DNA of 64,000 bases from Nemertoderma westbladi (GCA_032718475.1 JAUCBJ010002985.1:1-64000); one strand, 5' to 3'; positions 36,759 through 45,748 are shown, counted from the stretch's first letter. The notes: generated from the sequence alone by a model not told the origin. A program made the numbers and translations.

Positions 36759-37103
36759 AGTAGTATATGTTTGTATGACACTGCACCAAGGTCACCTATA
36801 GTCCATCATTACCATCCATTTTTAGTACTGCATCCAATCAGAAGCCACCATTTCATCCTTTACCAGTGGTCGTTATTATTTCAACCAATCAGATGACAGC
36901 ATTTCATCCGTAACCATGGTAACTTCTCAAGTTCCCGCTTATTCCGCTAGAGGCGTTATTAGTCACCCAACGCTAGTACTGCATCCAATCACCAACCTTT
37001 ATTTTATAGATGCTAGGGGTGTCTACAGGTAACTTCTACTATTTTTCAAATCGCTATTTTTCAGCAACCAGTATTTTCACCTTCACCAACCTTTATTTTA
37101 CAG
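36759..37103 (+). repeat. Polinton left terminal inverted repeat
   Basis: This 345-bp repeat is the reverse complement of 54612-54956, with no difference in the stretches I compared. It starts AGTAGTATATGTTTG and holds two CAACCAATCA/GCATCCAATCA-type (CCAAT-like) motifs. Homology ends abruptly after CACCAACCTTTATTTTACAG. Confidence 0.95.
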
Positions 37104-37250
37104 GTGTTCAGGTGTCTACACTTAGCATCAGGTAACTTCTACTATTTTTCAAATCGTAATTTATCACCAACCTTTATCTTACAGATGCTAGAGTTGTCTA
37201 CAGGTAACTTCTACTATTTTTCAAATCGCTATTTTTCACCAACCAATACA
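36990..37250 (+). repeat. Subterminal direct repeats at the Polinton left end
   Basis: Three imperfect copies of a block of about 65-90 bp, each with CACCAACCTTTAT.TTA.AG, GGTGTCTACA and GGTAACTTCTACTATTTTTC. The first lies within the terminal repeat and the other two extend beyond it. A matching block on the right end lies at about 54570-54620 in inverted orientation. Such subterminal repeats could be binding sites for the integrase or replication proteins (inference). Confidence 0.8.
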
Positions 37251-37797
37251 TATTCATCTTCGCATAGCCTAACCTCGCGATGCATGGCTAGCTCCCAACC
37301 CATCGCTACTCAATCCACAGCTGTTACCCACCCAACCAACAGCGATGCTTGCCTATCCCTAATGTTATTCACCTTTTCGCCACGTTACCACCACCGCCAC
37401 GCTACCACCACTGTATACTGTATATGGTGACGACGTGGCCATCTACACACAACACACATATATTATATTATATCGATTGCCAACTCCTCGACTGCTGTCG
37501 CCAAACCAACCACCCAGTATGATACATGAAATTCCACCACGTTCCAGCTACGCGTATACGAGCATTAGTGATTATTATTATTACGCAATAATTTTTGTTT
37601 AAACTGCATTTCCCTACCGGCTAATCAACCAATCAATAATCCGAATTTAGGCTATTTCTCAGTTTAAGACCTGTATTATTTTTGAAAATATCTTATATAT
37701 ATAATCTCTTGCTTTAATCACAATTTATCATTTGTAATGGTTTTAGTTTAAAAGTTTTTACTTTGTTTGTTTGATTTACAATAAAATAAATTAAATA
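37104..37797 (+). other. 5' non-coding region of the Polinton plus-strand cassette
   Basis: No convincing gene. A 108-codon frame at 37104-37430 is generated by the subterminal repeats. A TATA-like TCTTATATATATAATC lies at about 37689-37704, roughly 100 bp before the first ATG, and could be a promoter. Confidence 0.5.
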
Positions 37798-38241
37798 ATG
37801 TCTTCTGATTCCGATATGGTTATGCCAATAGTAAGGCATTCATTTTTTGCAGAAGATGGTGAAGCCTATATTGTTATTGATTATACAATTTACCGTTGGG
37901 GAGATGATAAATATAAAATTGAGTTTTCTGAAAAAGCCAGGAAAGTTTTAAGCTCAATTGATATTGATGCTTCTGATAATAGTATTCATCTCTTAGATTA
38001 CAACCTGAAAGTTGAGCATGAGGGAAAATTAAGCAACATCTTACTATTATCCATGATAGAGGGGTTAATTGTTATTACACAATACAACGAAGCTGGTGAA
38101 AAGTTTGAAATACAGCTAAATCGCCATAATCCCTACGAAATTATGTCTTTCTTTATTGTAATGATTTCAAAAGAATCCTTTGTCGAAACTGAAGAATCAA
38201 CAGATAATGTTGAATATGTTGATAATATCATTGATTCTTGA
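37798..38241 (+). CDS. Polinton hypothetical protein (147 aa)
   Basis: I do not recognise this family. The 147-residue protein is acidic, especially at the C-terminus (EESTDNVEYVDNIIDS). It has alternating hydrophobic stretches suggesting a small alpha/beta fold (EAYIVIDYTIYRW, LSNILLLSMIEGLIVITQY) and no cysteines, signal peptide or membrane helix. It is the first gene of the plus-strand cassette. A TATA-like motif lies about 100 bp upstream and the ATG context is AAATAATGTC. AT-rich codon use matches the other Polinton genes, which supports a real gene. A regulatory or virion-accessory role would be a guess. Confidence 0.65.
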   Translation: MSSDSDMVMPIVRHSFFAEDGEAYIVIDYTIYRWGDDKYKIEFSEKARKVLSSIDIDASDNSIHLLDYNLKVEHEGKLSNILLLSMIEGLIVITQYNEAGEKFEIQLNRHNPYEIMSFFIVMISKESFVETEESTDNVEYVDNIIDS

Positions 38242-38403
38242 CTTTTCCCCCTATATTATAAATATTTTATGATTATATATAAAATTTTGATGTTTTTAAA
38301 TAATCGAAAATTGTAGTAGTATAACAGTATACCGTATAACAGATTTGTTTGTTGTTGTTGTGTATTGAGGTAATTATTTTCAATTTACTTTAAAATTTGG
38401 AAA

Positions 38404-38751
38404 ATGGATATTTTAAATGAAAAATGTCCAGTTTGCTATTCTAAGTTATTGCAACAACATCAAGATTATTATAAATGTGAAAATAAACATGCAACTTGCG
38501 TACAATGTATTGTACAATATTCCGAAATGAATAATTATTGTTCTAAAATTTGTCCTATTTGTCGCGCACCCATATCTAAGTTTAATATAAAGTTGGCAAG
38601 ATACCAACCCTATTATTGGAAAGAGCTTCGCAATATAACTTATATTTCTGCGGAAAGTAATGATCCAGGAGATTTATTTACAATATTGGAGAATATTTTT
38701 TATAGAAATGTAGTACGACGGTGTTGCTACTATATTCCTTATTTTTTTTAG
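38404..38751 (+). CDS. RING-finger protein of the Polinton (115 aa), putative E3 ubiquitin ligase
   Basis: An N-terminal RING-HC domain spans residues 8-53: C8-x2-C11, then C25-x3-H29-x2-C32-x2-C35 and C50-P-I-C53. That spacing fits the C3HC4 consensus of RING domains binding two zinc ions. Such domains recruit ubiquitin-charged E2 enzymes; large DNA viruses and some Polintons use them to act on host proteins. The rest (about 60 residues) is aromatic and basic with no clear domain and ends RRCCYYIPYFF. The ATG context is GAAAATGG. It follows the 147-aa gene by 162 bp on the same strand. Substrate and partner are unknown. Confidence 0.78.
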   Translation: MDILNEKCPVCYSKLLQQHQDYYKCENKHATCVQCIVQYSEMNNYCSKICPICRAPISKFNIKLARYQPYYWKELRNITYISAESNDPGDLFTILENIFYRNVVRRCCYYIPYFF

Positions 38752-39073
38752 CAGCGAACATAAAAAAATCATTAGCGCGAAATTCTCGGGAAGTGATTTC
38801 CAAACCGCCGATGTTACCTATCATTATTTCGCGTATAAAGATGCTCACCATGCTTGAAATTACATCAGTCTATACTATAATTGGAAATAGCACCTTTTGT
38901 TGCAGCGAGCGTCACATACTGTAGCGGCGTCATATGTTAATTAAATATACAGTACTCTAATATTGTAGTTACCTCAATTATTGTTATATACATAGTAATG
39001 GTGATGGTTTATTGATATTGATATTTATATTATATTATATTGTATTGTTGATATATCTTAATAATAATAATAA
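38752..39073 (+). other. Polinton intergenic spacer
   Basis: AT-rich spacer with an overlapping frame from 38721 that begins with a non-ATG codon and has no domain signal. Tandem ATATT and AATAATAATAAT tracts precede the ATPase start. Confidence 0.5.
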
Positions 39074-39754
39074 ATGGCTGACTTTAATTCAGGTCCATAT
39101 AATTTAAACTTTCAAATGGGAACGAGTATGATAATTTCTGGGCCATCTGGTTCTGGAAAGTCAACCTTTGTAAGCAATTTAATTAAACACAAGAATGGTT
39201 GTTTCAACGAAGCCCCCTTGCGAGTATTGTATTGTTACAGGAGCAATCCCCCAACTATTCCGGGTATTACTCACCTTTACAAAGGTTTGCCAGAAAATAT
39301 AGATAGTTTAGTGAATAGTCGAGATTTATTAATTATAGATGATTTATTAACAGAAACTGAGTCCAGTACAGCTTTAACTGTATTGTTTACTAAGGTAGCT
39401 CATCATTCCAATATATTTATTTGTTTTATAACGCAAAACATGTTTTACGGTGGGAAGCATAACCGCACAAGATCAATTAATAGCCATACTTTAGTATTAA
39501 TGAAAAATCCGCGAGACAGTTTATCGGTTTTAAATTTCGCGAAGCAGATGTTACCAGGGCAGACCAAATTTTTAGTTGATTCCTATCAAGATGCGACAAT
39601 TGAACCATTTTCGCATTTCTTAATTGATTTACGACAGGAAACACCCGAACATTTAAGATTTAGATCGGATATATTTCGTAATCATAATTGTTACATTAAA
39701 AATTACATTGACTATAAAAGTAGCGAAAATAATAATAATAATAATGATAAATAA
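39074..39754 (+). CDS. Polinton genome-packaging ATPase (FtsK/A32-like)
   Basis: The 226-residue ATPase should drive DNA into the capsid. Walker A is GPSGSGKST at residues 23-31. Walker B is DLLIIDDLL, with Asp 89-90. FICFITQNMF near 115-124 supplies the sensor glutamine/asparagine strand of A32/HerA-FtsK-type packaging ATPases. The length fits Polinton ATPases (about 220-250 residues). The C-terminus ends in an asparagine-rich tail coded by an AAT microsatellite. The start ATG follows an AATAATAATAAA leader in good context (AAATGGC). The frame is intact. It precedes the core-protein and integrase genes on the same strand. Confidence 0.93.
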   Translation: MADFNSGPYNLNFQMGTSMIISGPSGSGKSTFVSNLIKHKNGCFNEAPLRVLYCYRSNPPTIPGITHLYKGLPENIDSLVNSRDLLIIDDLLTETESSTALTVLFTKVAHHSNIFICFITQNMFYGGKHNRTRSINSHTLVLMKNPRDSLSVLNFAKQMLPGQTKFLVDSYQDATIEPFSHFLIDLRQETPEHLRFRSDIFRNHNCYIKNYIDYKSSENNNNNNDK

Positions 39755-39791
39755 TTAATATTTTGTAACAATTTTCAATAATGTTGCAACA

Positions 39792-40175
39792 ATGAATAGA
39801 CTTGTGCAGAAATATCGTAACGAACTGGAATTTCTACGCAGCGCTACCCCTCAACAAAGAACTTATTTTATTAACCATACCGCGAGTAACGAATTAATAC
39901 GGCTCATTGTAAATACTGCATTAAATGTTCTAAAAGGTAATGTACAATTGACCCCTCATTCATTTAGAAATATTCGCCGCTATAAGAAGGTATTGAAATC
40001 ACTCAACCGTAAAACAAAAAATATATCAAGTTACAGAAAAAAGTTAAGCAATCAATCTGGAGGCATACTACCGTTTCTAATACCCTTACTCGGCATTGGT
40101 GCGAAATTCGCCGCGAGTGCCGGTGCCGCCGCTGCTGGAGCAGCTATTGCGAAAAAAATTAACCGCGGACGGTAA
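39792..40175 (+). CDS. Small basic Polinton protein with GG-hydrophobic tail, adenovirus pX/mu-like
   Basis: The 127-residue protein has a strongly basic middle (about 65-90: RNIRRYKKVLKSLNRKTKNISSYRKKL). After SGG comes a hydrophobic alanine-rich tail (ILPFLIPLLGIGAKFAASAG, then an Ala run) ending KKINRGR. Proteins of this shape are frequent next to the ATPase and integrase in Polintons and adintoviruses and have been compared with adenovirus core protein X (mu). A role in condensing virion DNA or touching membranes is inferred. The stop and the next ATG form TAATAATG, so the following 56-codon frame starts two bases later. Confidence 0.72.
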   Translation: MNRLVQKYRNELEFLRSATPQQRTYFINHTASNELIRLIVNTALNVLKGNVQLTPHSFRNIRRYKKVLKSLNRKTKNISSYRKKLSNQSGGILPFLIPLLGIGAKFAASAGAAAAGAAIAKKINRGR

Positions 40176-40177
40176 TA

Positions 40178-40348
40178 ATGGTTAAAACAGGAGTAACATT
40201 TAGAAAATTATATTTAGTATCGAGTAAACCGTTAGCTACTGATTTAAAACCTCAAGATATACCTAGAGTAAATACTACAAAAAGAAAACCCTTTAAAACA
40301 TCAACTTCAAAGAAAATAATTAAAAAATTTCAGTTGTTCTTACGGTGA
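40178..40348 (+). CDS. Small basic Polinton protein (56 aa), hypothetical
   Basis: The 56-codon frame starts two bases after the stop of the pX-like gene in the string TAATAATG, the same junction that joins two capsid-region genes at 44007. The product is rich in Lys/Arg (TTKRKPFKTSTSKKIIKKF) with little hydrophobic content, consistent with a DNA-binding core peptide. It ends about 50 bp before the integrase ATG. No family is recognised. The case for it is the junction pattern, its basic composition and the lack of any other gene in this gap. Confidence 0.5.
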   Translation: MVKTGVTFRKLYLVSSKPLATDLKPQDIPRVNTTKRKPFKTSTSKKIIKKFQLFLR

Positions 40349-40399
40349 TGCCCTTTATAAGAGATTTGAATATACATATTACTTGTGGTTGTCGAAAAG

Positions 40400-41488
40400 A
40401 TGCCACGCAAGATGAAACCGATTTTAAGCCGAAGCTTAGACAAAAAACTGTTAAGAATTTATTTAGATCCTTCATCCCCCGCGGGACTTGCAAGTGTTGC
40501 AAAATTAGCAAAAGCTGCAAACATCAAACCAGCACAAGCCCAGAAATGGCTGAGCGGGCAAAAGACATACACCCTTCACGCTCCACGTAGACATCATTAT
40601 CCAACATCTAAAATATTTACGGGAGGCTTAAAAGATATATATATGATAGATCTGGTGGATATGCAGCAATATAAATCGCAAAATAATAATTATAACTATA
40701 TATTAACATGTATTGATGCCTTTAGCAGGCTTGCTTTTGCCTATGGTATGAAAACAAAAAAGGGTATTGAAATTATTAGTATATTGCAAAAAATATTTCA
40801 GAAAGGAAAACCAAACAGAATCGCGACTGATCAAGGTTCTGAGTTTCTAAATAAATCTGTAAGGAAATATTTAGATACGTTAGGTATACAGTATTACGTA
40901 ATGTACTCTGTGAATAAGGCGGCTATTGTCGAGAGATTCAATAGAACATTAAAAACAAAGATGTTCAAAATTTTTACGCAACGGGGAAATAATATTTGGA
41001 TAAAAATTTTACCGAAGCTCATTTATGCTTATAATAGGTCATATCATAGGACAATACAAATGACTCCCATTGAAGTTAATAAATTTAATGAAACTGAATT
41101 AATGAATAGATTATATGGGAAATATAGACAGATTAATCATAAGAAAATAAAATTTAAAGTTGGAGATACAGTACGATTATCTATCGCTCGTACTGCTTTT
41201 GCTAAAGGCTATCGAGAACAATGGACACGTGAATTATTTATTATTCATCGTGTCAGGTTGGATAGAGTACCAACGGTAATGTTCGATATTAAGGACAGCG
41301 CTAGAGCTATAATAAATGGCTCATTTTATTCTCACGAACTCCAAAAGGTCCACCCGAATAGTAATATTTATCTACCAATTGACAAAAATATTGGCAAACT
41401 TAAAGAACGTGTACGCAATGGGAAGAAAGAATATTTAGTCCGATTCATCGGATCCAAGAAACAGTCGTGGGTACAGCATATTCAATAA
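40400..41488 (+). CDS. Polinton integrase (retroviral rve-type, DDE)
   Basis: The 362-residue integrase joins element ends to host DNA and makes the 6-bp duplication seen here. The N-terminal Polinton-type helical region (LDPSSPAGLASVAKLAKAA, then QKWLSGQKTYTLH) is complete. The RNase H-like core has the catalytic triad at about D84 (YMIDLVDMQ), D144 (ATDQGSEF) and E178 (AAIVERFNRTLK). An SH3-like segment follows (KFKVGDTVRLS, RTAFAKGYREQWTRELFIIHRV). The protein ends with a short chromodomain-like stretch (KEYLVRFIGSKKQSWVQHI). I start at the ATG at 40400; an open frame extends five codons upstream only through a GTG. AATAAA lies about 100 bp after the stop. No break is seen. Confidence 0.95.
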   Translation: MPRKMKPILSRSLDKKLLRIYLDPSSPAGLASVAKLAKAANIKPAQAQKWLSGQKTYTLHAPRRHHYPTSKIFTGGLKDIYMIDLVDMQQYKSQNNNYNYILTCIDAFSRLAFAYGMKTKKGIEIISILQKIFQKGKPNRIATDQGSEFLNKSVRKYLDTLGIQYYVMYSVNKAAIVERFNRTLKTKMFKIFTQRGNNIWIKILPKLIYAYNRSYHRTIQMTPIEVNKFNETELMNRLYGKYRQINHKKIKFKVGDTVRLSIARTAFAKGYREQWTRELFIIHRVRLDRVPTVMFDIKDSARAIINGSFYSHELQKVHPNSNIYLPIDKNIGKLKERVRNGKKEYLVRFIGSKKQSWVQHIQ

Positions 41489-41734
41489 GCTTAGGTTTAT
41501 ACTGTATATTAATTCATTTTGGTCGCATATGACCGTAATTAATCAATATTAACTCGAATGATATTACTATATCTATAGTTCATCCGCTTTAAATAAAGCC
41601 AGTAAAATATTGATCCCTCGCATATACTGTAGAAGATGCGACAATGAATGTGGTCACAGATGTCTATAATTTAACATTATACTGTACTGTATGTACAATG
41701 GAGTCAAGTAGAGAGAGCTTAAATAATAATAATA

Positions 41735-42607
41735 ATGGCCACAGATACATATATCACTCTACTTTCAGATAGCTCATTAAACACTTACCCCAATAATAAT
41801 CCTAGTGAGTTTACTGTTGATTTAGCCAAAGAATTATATATTGGTCCAAACGCTAAAATTGGGCTTGCCGAGCTACAATACCAAGCAACATACAGTAATA
41901 TTACGCTGCAAACTCAAATCTCGCTGTCAATCGGGGTAGATGCAAAAGATGCCAAATTATATAGTTTATTTCCTGGTATGCATAGCTCTATTCAAGTGAT
42001 TATTGATGATATAAATAAACTGTTTAATTCTGAAGCGAAATATAGAGATTTCGAATTCATTTTTAATACAAATAATTCTAGAATTAAATTTAAATTTCCT
42101 AAAAAGTTGAAAAAAATACAATTAAGTCTACGTGGTGATTTAATACAAATTCTAGGCTTAAAACCGTTATTGGATCAGAATCATCCGGATATTCCGAATT
42201 GGGATATATACAGTACCACTACAGTAGATGAATTAAGCAATATAGAACAGCCGATATTAATTTTAAATTATAGCGGACCAAAAATTTCGGAAATTGGCAT
42301 TTTAGATTTTCCAGCTCCCACGAATATAACACGTAATAAAGACACTATCTTTATATATACAGATATTATTAAGAGCTCATTTGTTGGTGACGCTTTAGCT
42401 CCGCTCTTAAGAACCTGCCCTTTAACGCAATTAAATCGAAAATATATTAATCACGAATACGAGAGCATTTGCTATTACCCATTGTTGAATAAAAAACTAA
42501 AAACAATCTTAATTACTTTACGTGACGGACAAGGTGAATTAATTAATTTTAGCGGAGGTCGCACTGTTATAACACTTAAGTTAATACGCGGTGGGGATGA
42601 TGGATGA
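41735..42607 (+). CDS. Polinton candidate minor capsid (penton-type) protein, intact copy
   Basis: The 290-residue protein begins MATDTYITLLSDSSLNTYPNNNPSEF and continues with GPNAKIGLAELQY. This is the signature of a common Polinton protein family located in the capsid gene cluster, which I take to be the minor capsid (penton-like) component. Much of it is predicted beta-strand (IQLSLRGDLIQIL, ILILNYSGPKISEIGILDF, VITLKLIRGG). A related gene follows at once: the stop of this gene and the next ATG overlap by eight bases (ATGGATGA). The ATG is preceded by an AAT run like that before the ATPase. The frame is intact. Jelly-roll identity is inferred from family and position. Confidence 0.75.
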   Translation: MATDTYITLLSDSSLNTYPNNNPSEFTVDLAKELYIGPNAKIGLAELQYQATYSNITLQTQISLSIGVDAKDAKLYSLFPGMHSSIQVIIDDINKLFNSEAKYRDFEFIFNTNNSRIKFKFPKKLKKIQLSLRGDLIQILGLKPLLDQNHPDIPNWDIYSTTTVDELSNIEQPILILNYSGPKISEIGILDFPAPTNITRNKDTIFIYTDIIKSSFVGDALAPLLRTCPLTQLNRKYINHEYESICYYPLLNKKLKTILITLRDGQGELINFSGGRTVITLKLIRGGDDG

Positions 42608-43447
42608 ATTCTACGTTAGACTACTGAGTAACTCCTGTCCAATTGATTTTCCCCGCAATAGCGCTAGTAATTATCAGATCAATTTCCATGGCGCCTTACC
42701 TATAAACCCAAACGAAAACTGGGTGGTAGGTATAAAAAGTATATTTTACTTAGCAACGTTGCATGTATAACCATGTAACAATGTAGAGAATGTTATTTTA
42801 TTAAAAAAGGGAAAAAAAATTTTGAGGATACACTTCCATCCGGTTTGTTCTACAGTATCAATGACATTATAGAGTATTTTAACACTGGGGCGTTGAAAGA
42901 TAAATTACAAATAGTTGAAAATACTCAGCAAAATAGATTGCAATTTATTTTAGGGAAAACTGTGCGAGAGTTATTTATAGGTCAACAATTAGCCTATTAT
43001 TTTGGAATTACTGAAAATAATCTCGGCGCGAATTTAAATCCAAATTTTAAAATTATTTTGAAAACGAAAAATAATATAAAGGGTTATTTAATAAAGGTTA
43101 TCGGAAATGGAGAAAAAGCTTACCAGATGGTATTTTTATGCCCTCAACCACCCAATTCTATTCCAGAACCTAAGTCGAACATGTACGTGACTACTAATAT
43201 AATTGAAAATCAATATATTAATGACTTTGGTTTAGCTTTACTTCGTCGTGTTGCGATACCTGATGACGTGAAATATGGTAGCGTAATAAATAAAGAATTT
43301 GTCAAGGATACAATTCATTATATCCCTGTAAAAAAATCATATAAGATAACATACATTTATATTGAAATAACAGACAAAGAAGGAAAAGACTTGAATTTTG
43401 AATACGGGACAACATCTATTACATTACACTTTAAACGAATAAATTAA
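42600..43447 (+). pseudogene. Second candidate minor capsid paralogue, broken by stop and frameshift
   Basis: The first 56 codons (MDEFYVRLLSNSCPIDFPRNSASNYQ...) resemble the start of the preceding 290-aa protein, including the VGIKSI strand, and end at TAA 42768-42770. The remaining 200-odd codons are open only in another frame (from 42779 to 43447) and contain INDIIEYFNTG, QLAYYFGITENN and TTSITLHF. Together they give a protein about as long as its neighbour, so the two genes look like tandem paralogues, this one disabled in this copy. A 22-bp GT-AG stretch could mimic an intron but is too short. The frame overlaps the upstream gene by eight bases. Confidence 0.75.
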
Positions 43448-43448
43448 A

Positions 43449-44009
43449 ATGGATTCTGATTTATTTCAAAGATACAGTAAACCTCAATATGGTGGTGCAG
43501 ACTCTAATCTTGCTATTTTTAAAGGTGGTAGAAGTACGAGAGGCTCGACGCAAGTTCCTGTTTTTCGAGGTGGTTCATATATTGACCCTTACGGTCAACA
43601 AATTGGCGCATTTGGTCCAAACTTAAAACAACGTCGTTTTCAATGTTATCCTAGAGGTATGAGGACAAATCAACACGGAGAAGGTATATTTACAGACGCT
43701 TTATCGACATTGAAAAAATTTGGTAAGCCATTAGCTAAAAAAGTTTTACAAAAAGCTTTACCATTTACCACAAAATTTATGAGACAACACGTAATACCAA
43801 AAGGTAAGCGGGTCTTACATCAGCAGGCTAATACGGTTATTAATAAAGCATTAAATAAAATGAAACCGTCAACAAGGTCAGTTGTAGAAAAAGTTTATAG
43901 AGATTTAAAGCGACCCGCTAGACCAATGTCTATGAACATACATCATCGACGTAGTAAAAAGAGAAATATAAAAGGCAAACTGAAACACTGCGAAAAAAGT
44001 ATTTTTTAA
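43449..44009 (+). CDS. Basic Gly-rich Polinton virion-type protein (186 aa)
   Basis: The N-terminal 75 residues are glycine-rich with repeated RGG/KGG blocks (KPQYGG, FKGGRST, FRGGSYIDPYGQQIG). Next come an amphipathic basic helix region, HGEGIFTDALSTLKKFGKPLAKKVLQKALPF in part, and a highly basic C-terminus (HHRRSKKRN). This layout, G-IF followed by a lysine-rich helix, recurs in a Polinton protein encoded beside the major capsid gene. It is comparable in character to adenovirus pVI or core proteins. A DNA- or membrane-interacting minor virion role is inferred. It starts one base after the preceding frame (TAAAATG) and ends in TAATAATG two bases before the major capsid ATG. The frame is intact. 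Confidence 0.65.
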   Translation: MDSDLFQRYSKPQYGGADSNLAIFKGGRSTRGSTQVPVFRGGSYIDPYGQQIGAFGPNLKQRRFQCYPRGMRTNQHGEGIFTDALSTLKKFGKPLAKKVLQKALPFTTKFMRQHVIPKGKRVLHQQANTVINKALNKMKPSTRSVVEKVYRDLKRPARPMSMNIHHRRSKKRNIKGKLKHCEKSIF

Positions 44010-44011
44010 TA

Positions 44012-45262
44012 ATGTCAATTATTAAGGAATTAGATTTATTTTCTACATAGACTGAATTTAAAGCAAAGCATTATGAAACAATTTACCCTGTATCTAATCT
44101 CAGAAGTGAGTCTAGGGAAGTCATGTTCCTTGTACCGAGATCCAATGAATTCTATACAAAACTGCAAGATGCGTTATTAATTATAAAATGTACTGTACGG
44201 TGGGATAGACGACTTGAAAATTCCCATATATATATGCTGAATTACCCCGCTGAAACTATGTGGAGTGATATTAAAATAGACCTTAATGAGAAGCAGGTTG
44301 AAAATAGCAATAACCATTATTTCTACAAGTCGTACTTATCCAATTTATTATTTACAACTTACGAGGATAAAAATGGGCTACTGGGTGCGGGTGGCTTTCA
44401 TCAGCCTTTATCTGAACACGGAAATGAAATTGATCCCGACGCGCATCCTATTGGCGATGCCTTTAGTAAACAAATGCAATTTGTAAGTGGATTGACGATT
44501 GATTTTGATACTGAAAGCAAAATAATACAACCCAGGTATGATTTAAGAATGCATTTTAGAAAAGTATCAAATTCGTTTATTTTTAAAATCACTCCAAACG
44601 CAAACGCGGTGAGAAATCTTCGGCTAGAATTAGATGAAATAAAGATCCTAATCCCTAGAATGGAGGTTAATCCGGTAATAGAAAGCAGTCACCTAAAAGG
44701 TTTAGAGAGTTACGATATTGAATATCAATTCCAAAAAAAGGAGGTTACAACATTTACTATTCCCCCTCAAACCACAAATTACACCCAAACAAGCATATTT
44801 GATGGTAAAAAACCCAAATTAGTTATTATCGGCTTCATAACAAATAACGCTTATTCGGGAGAATTAATTAGCAATCCCTTGAAATTTGAACATTTTAACC
44901 TTAGACGCGCGGAACTGATTGTAGACGGTCTTCCAGTAGGTAGTGTAATATACGAGCCTAATTTTACAGATGGAACATATATTTTTGAGTATACTCAATT
45001 AATGAAGAACATTAATACATATATTAACGGTTATGGAGGTAATAATATAGACCATGAAACCTACTTAGGTAATTGCCCCCTCCTATCCTGGGACTTAACC
45101 GCCGACGGCTATGTTAGAGATCCGCAACCGTCGATATATACTAACGGCCAATTAAAATTAAGATTTGCCGAACCGTTGGTTGAAACCATAAATGTAATTG
45201 TTTTTAATATTTATGATCAATCATTAAGTTTAAATAGCAGGAAAGAAATACATATCGATTAA
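44012..45262 (+). pseudogene. Polinton major capsid protein (double jelly-roll), N-terminal in-frame stop
   Basis: The frame starts at ATG 44012 (MSIIKELDLF) but meets TAG at codon 13 (44048-44050); the rest is open from there, with the next in-frame ATG at 44123 leaving 379 codons. The C-terminal half is typical of the Polinton major capsid family (F54H12.2-like): NPLKFEHFNLRRAELIVDG, then FTDGTYIFEYTQLMKNINTY, then LRFAEPLVETINVIVFNIYDQ. It would form the hexameric shell. Initiation at 44123 would remove the conserved N-terminus, so normal function is doubtful; readthrough cannot be excluded. The protease gene follows after two bases. Confidence 0.9.
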
Positions 45263-45264
45263 GT

Positions 45265-45717
45265 ATGTTATCTACAGAGGACCTTGATATGTTTCCAGTG
45301 GGTGGTCACTATTTGGGCGCGTTTCCAGCTAATAAATTACCTAAATTTGATAATAATAAGCGGAGAGATTATGGGTTAATAGTAAATACCGATAAAGAGC
45401 ATCTACCCGGGATTCATTGGATTGCAATATATATACGAGATAATGAGGCTGAATTATTTGATTCATTCGGATCAAAATATCCAAACAGATGCATCGAAAA
45501 ATGGCTTGAGAAAAATTCCGCAAGATGGCGTACTACTCGCAAACAATTTCAAGACCCAAGGAGGACCACATGCGGTCTATACTGTCTTTATTACTTGGTA
45601 AATCGAATTCACACAAACTATCCAATGAGTGCGTTTACAAATAATGTGGAAATAAATGAAATAATATTATATAAATGGCTTGTTAATTATTATAAAATAA
45701 ACCAACAAGCGTTGTAA
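45265..45717 (+). CDS. Polinton maturation protease (adenain/Ulp1-like cysteine protease)
   Basis: The 150-residue C48-type protease should cleave capsid precursors during particle maturation. Catalytic residues are visible: His51 (LPGIHWIAIYI), Asp66 (LFDSFG), Gln96 (KQFQD) and Cys103 (RTTCGLYCLYYL). The order His-Asp-Gln-Cys and the length match Polinton and adenovirus proteases. The start lies two bases after the major capsid stop. The frame is intact and all catalytic residues are present. The tail (LYKWLVNYYKIN) is helical, as in relatives. Confidence 0.93.
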   Translation: MLSTEDLDMFPVGGHYLGAFPANKLPKFDNNKRRDYGLIVNTDKEHLPGIHWIAIYIRDNEAELFDSFGSKYPNRCIEKWLEKNSARWRTTRKQFQDPRRTTCGLYCLYYLVNRIHTNYPMSAFTNNVEINEIILYKWLVNYYKINQQAL

Positions 45718-45748
45718 TTAATCATTTAGCTTTTGTTTATCAGTTAAA

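Noticed and set aside
40348-40590. 81-codon cysteine-rich frame overlapping the integrase start
   Set aside because: The integrase N-terminal region is clearly coded in the other frame over the same bases, so this is a shadow despite a TGATG junction with the 56-codon gene.
42765-42786. Intron explaining the break in the second minor capsid paralogue
   Set aside because: The only fitting GT-AG stretch is 22 bp, below any normal spliceosomal intron.
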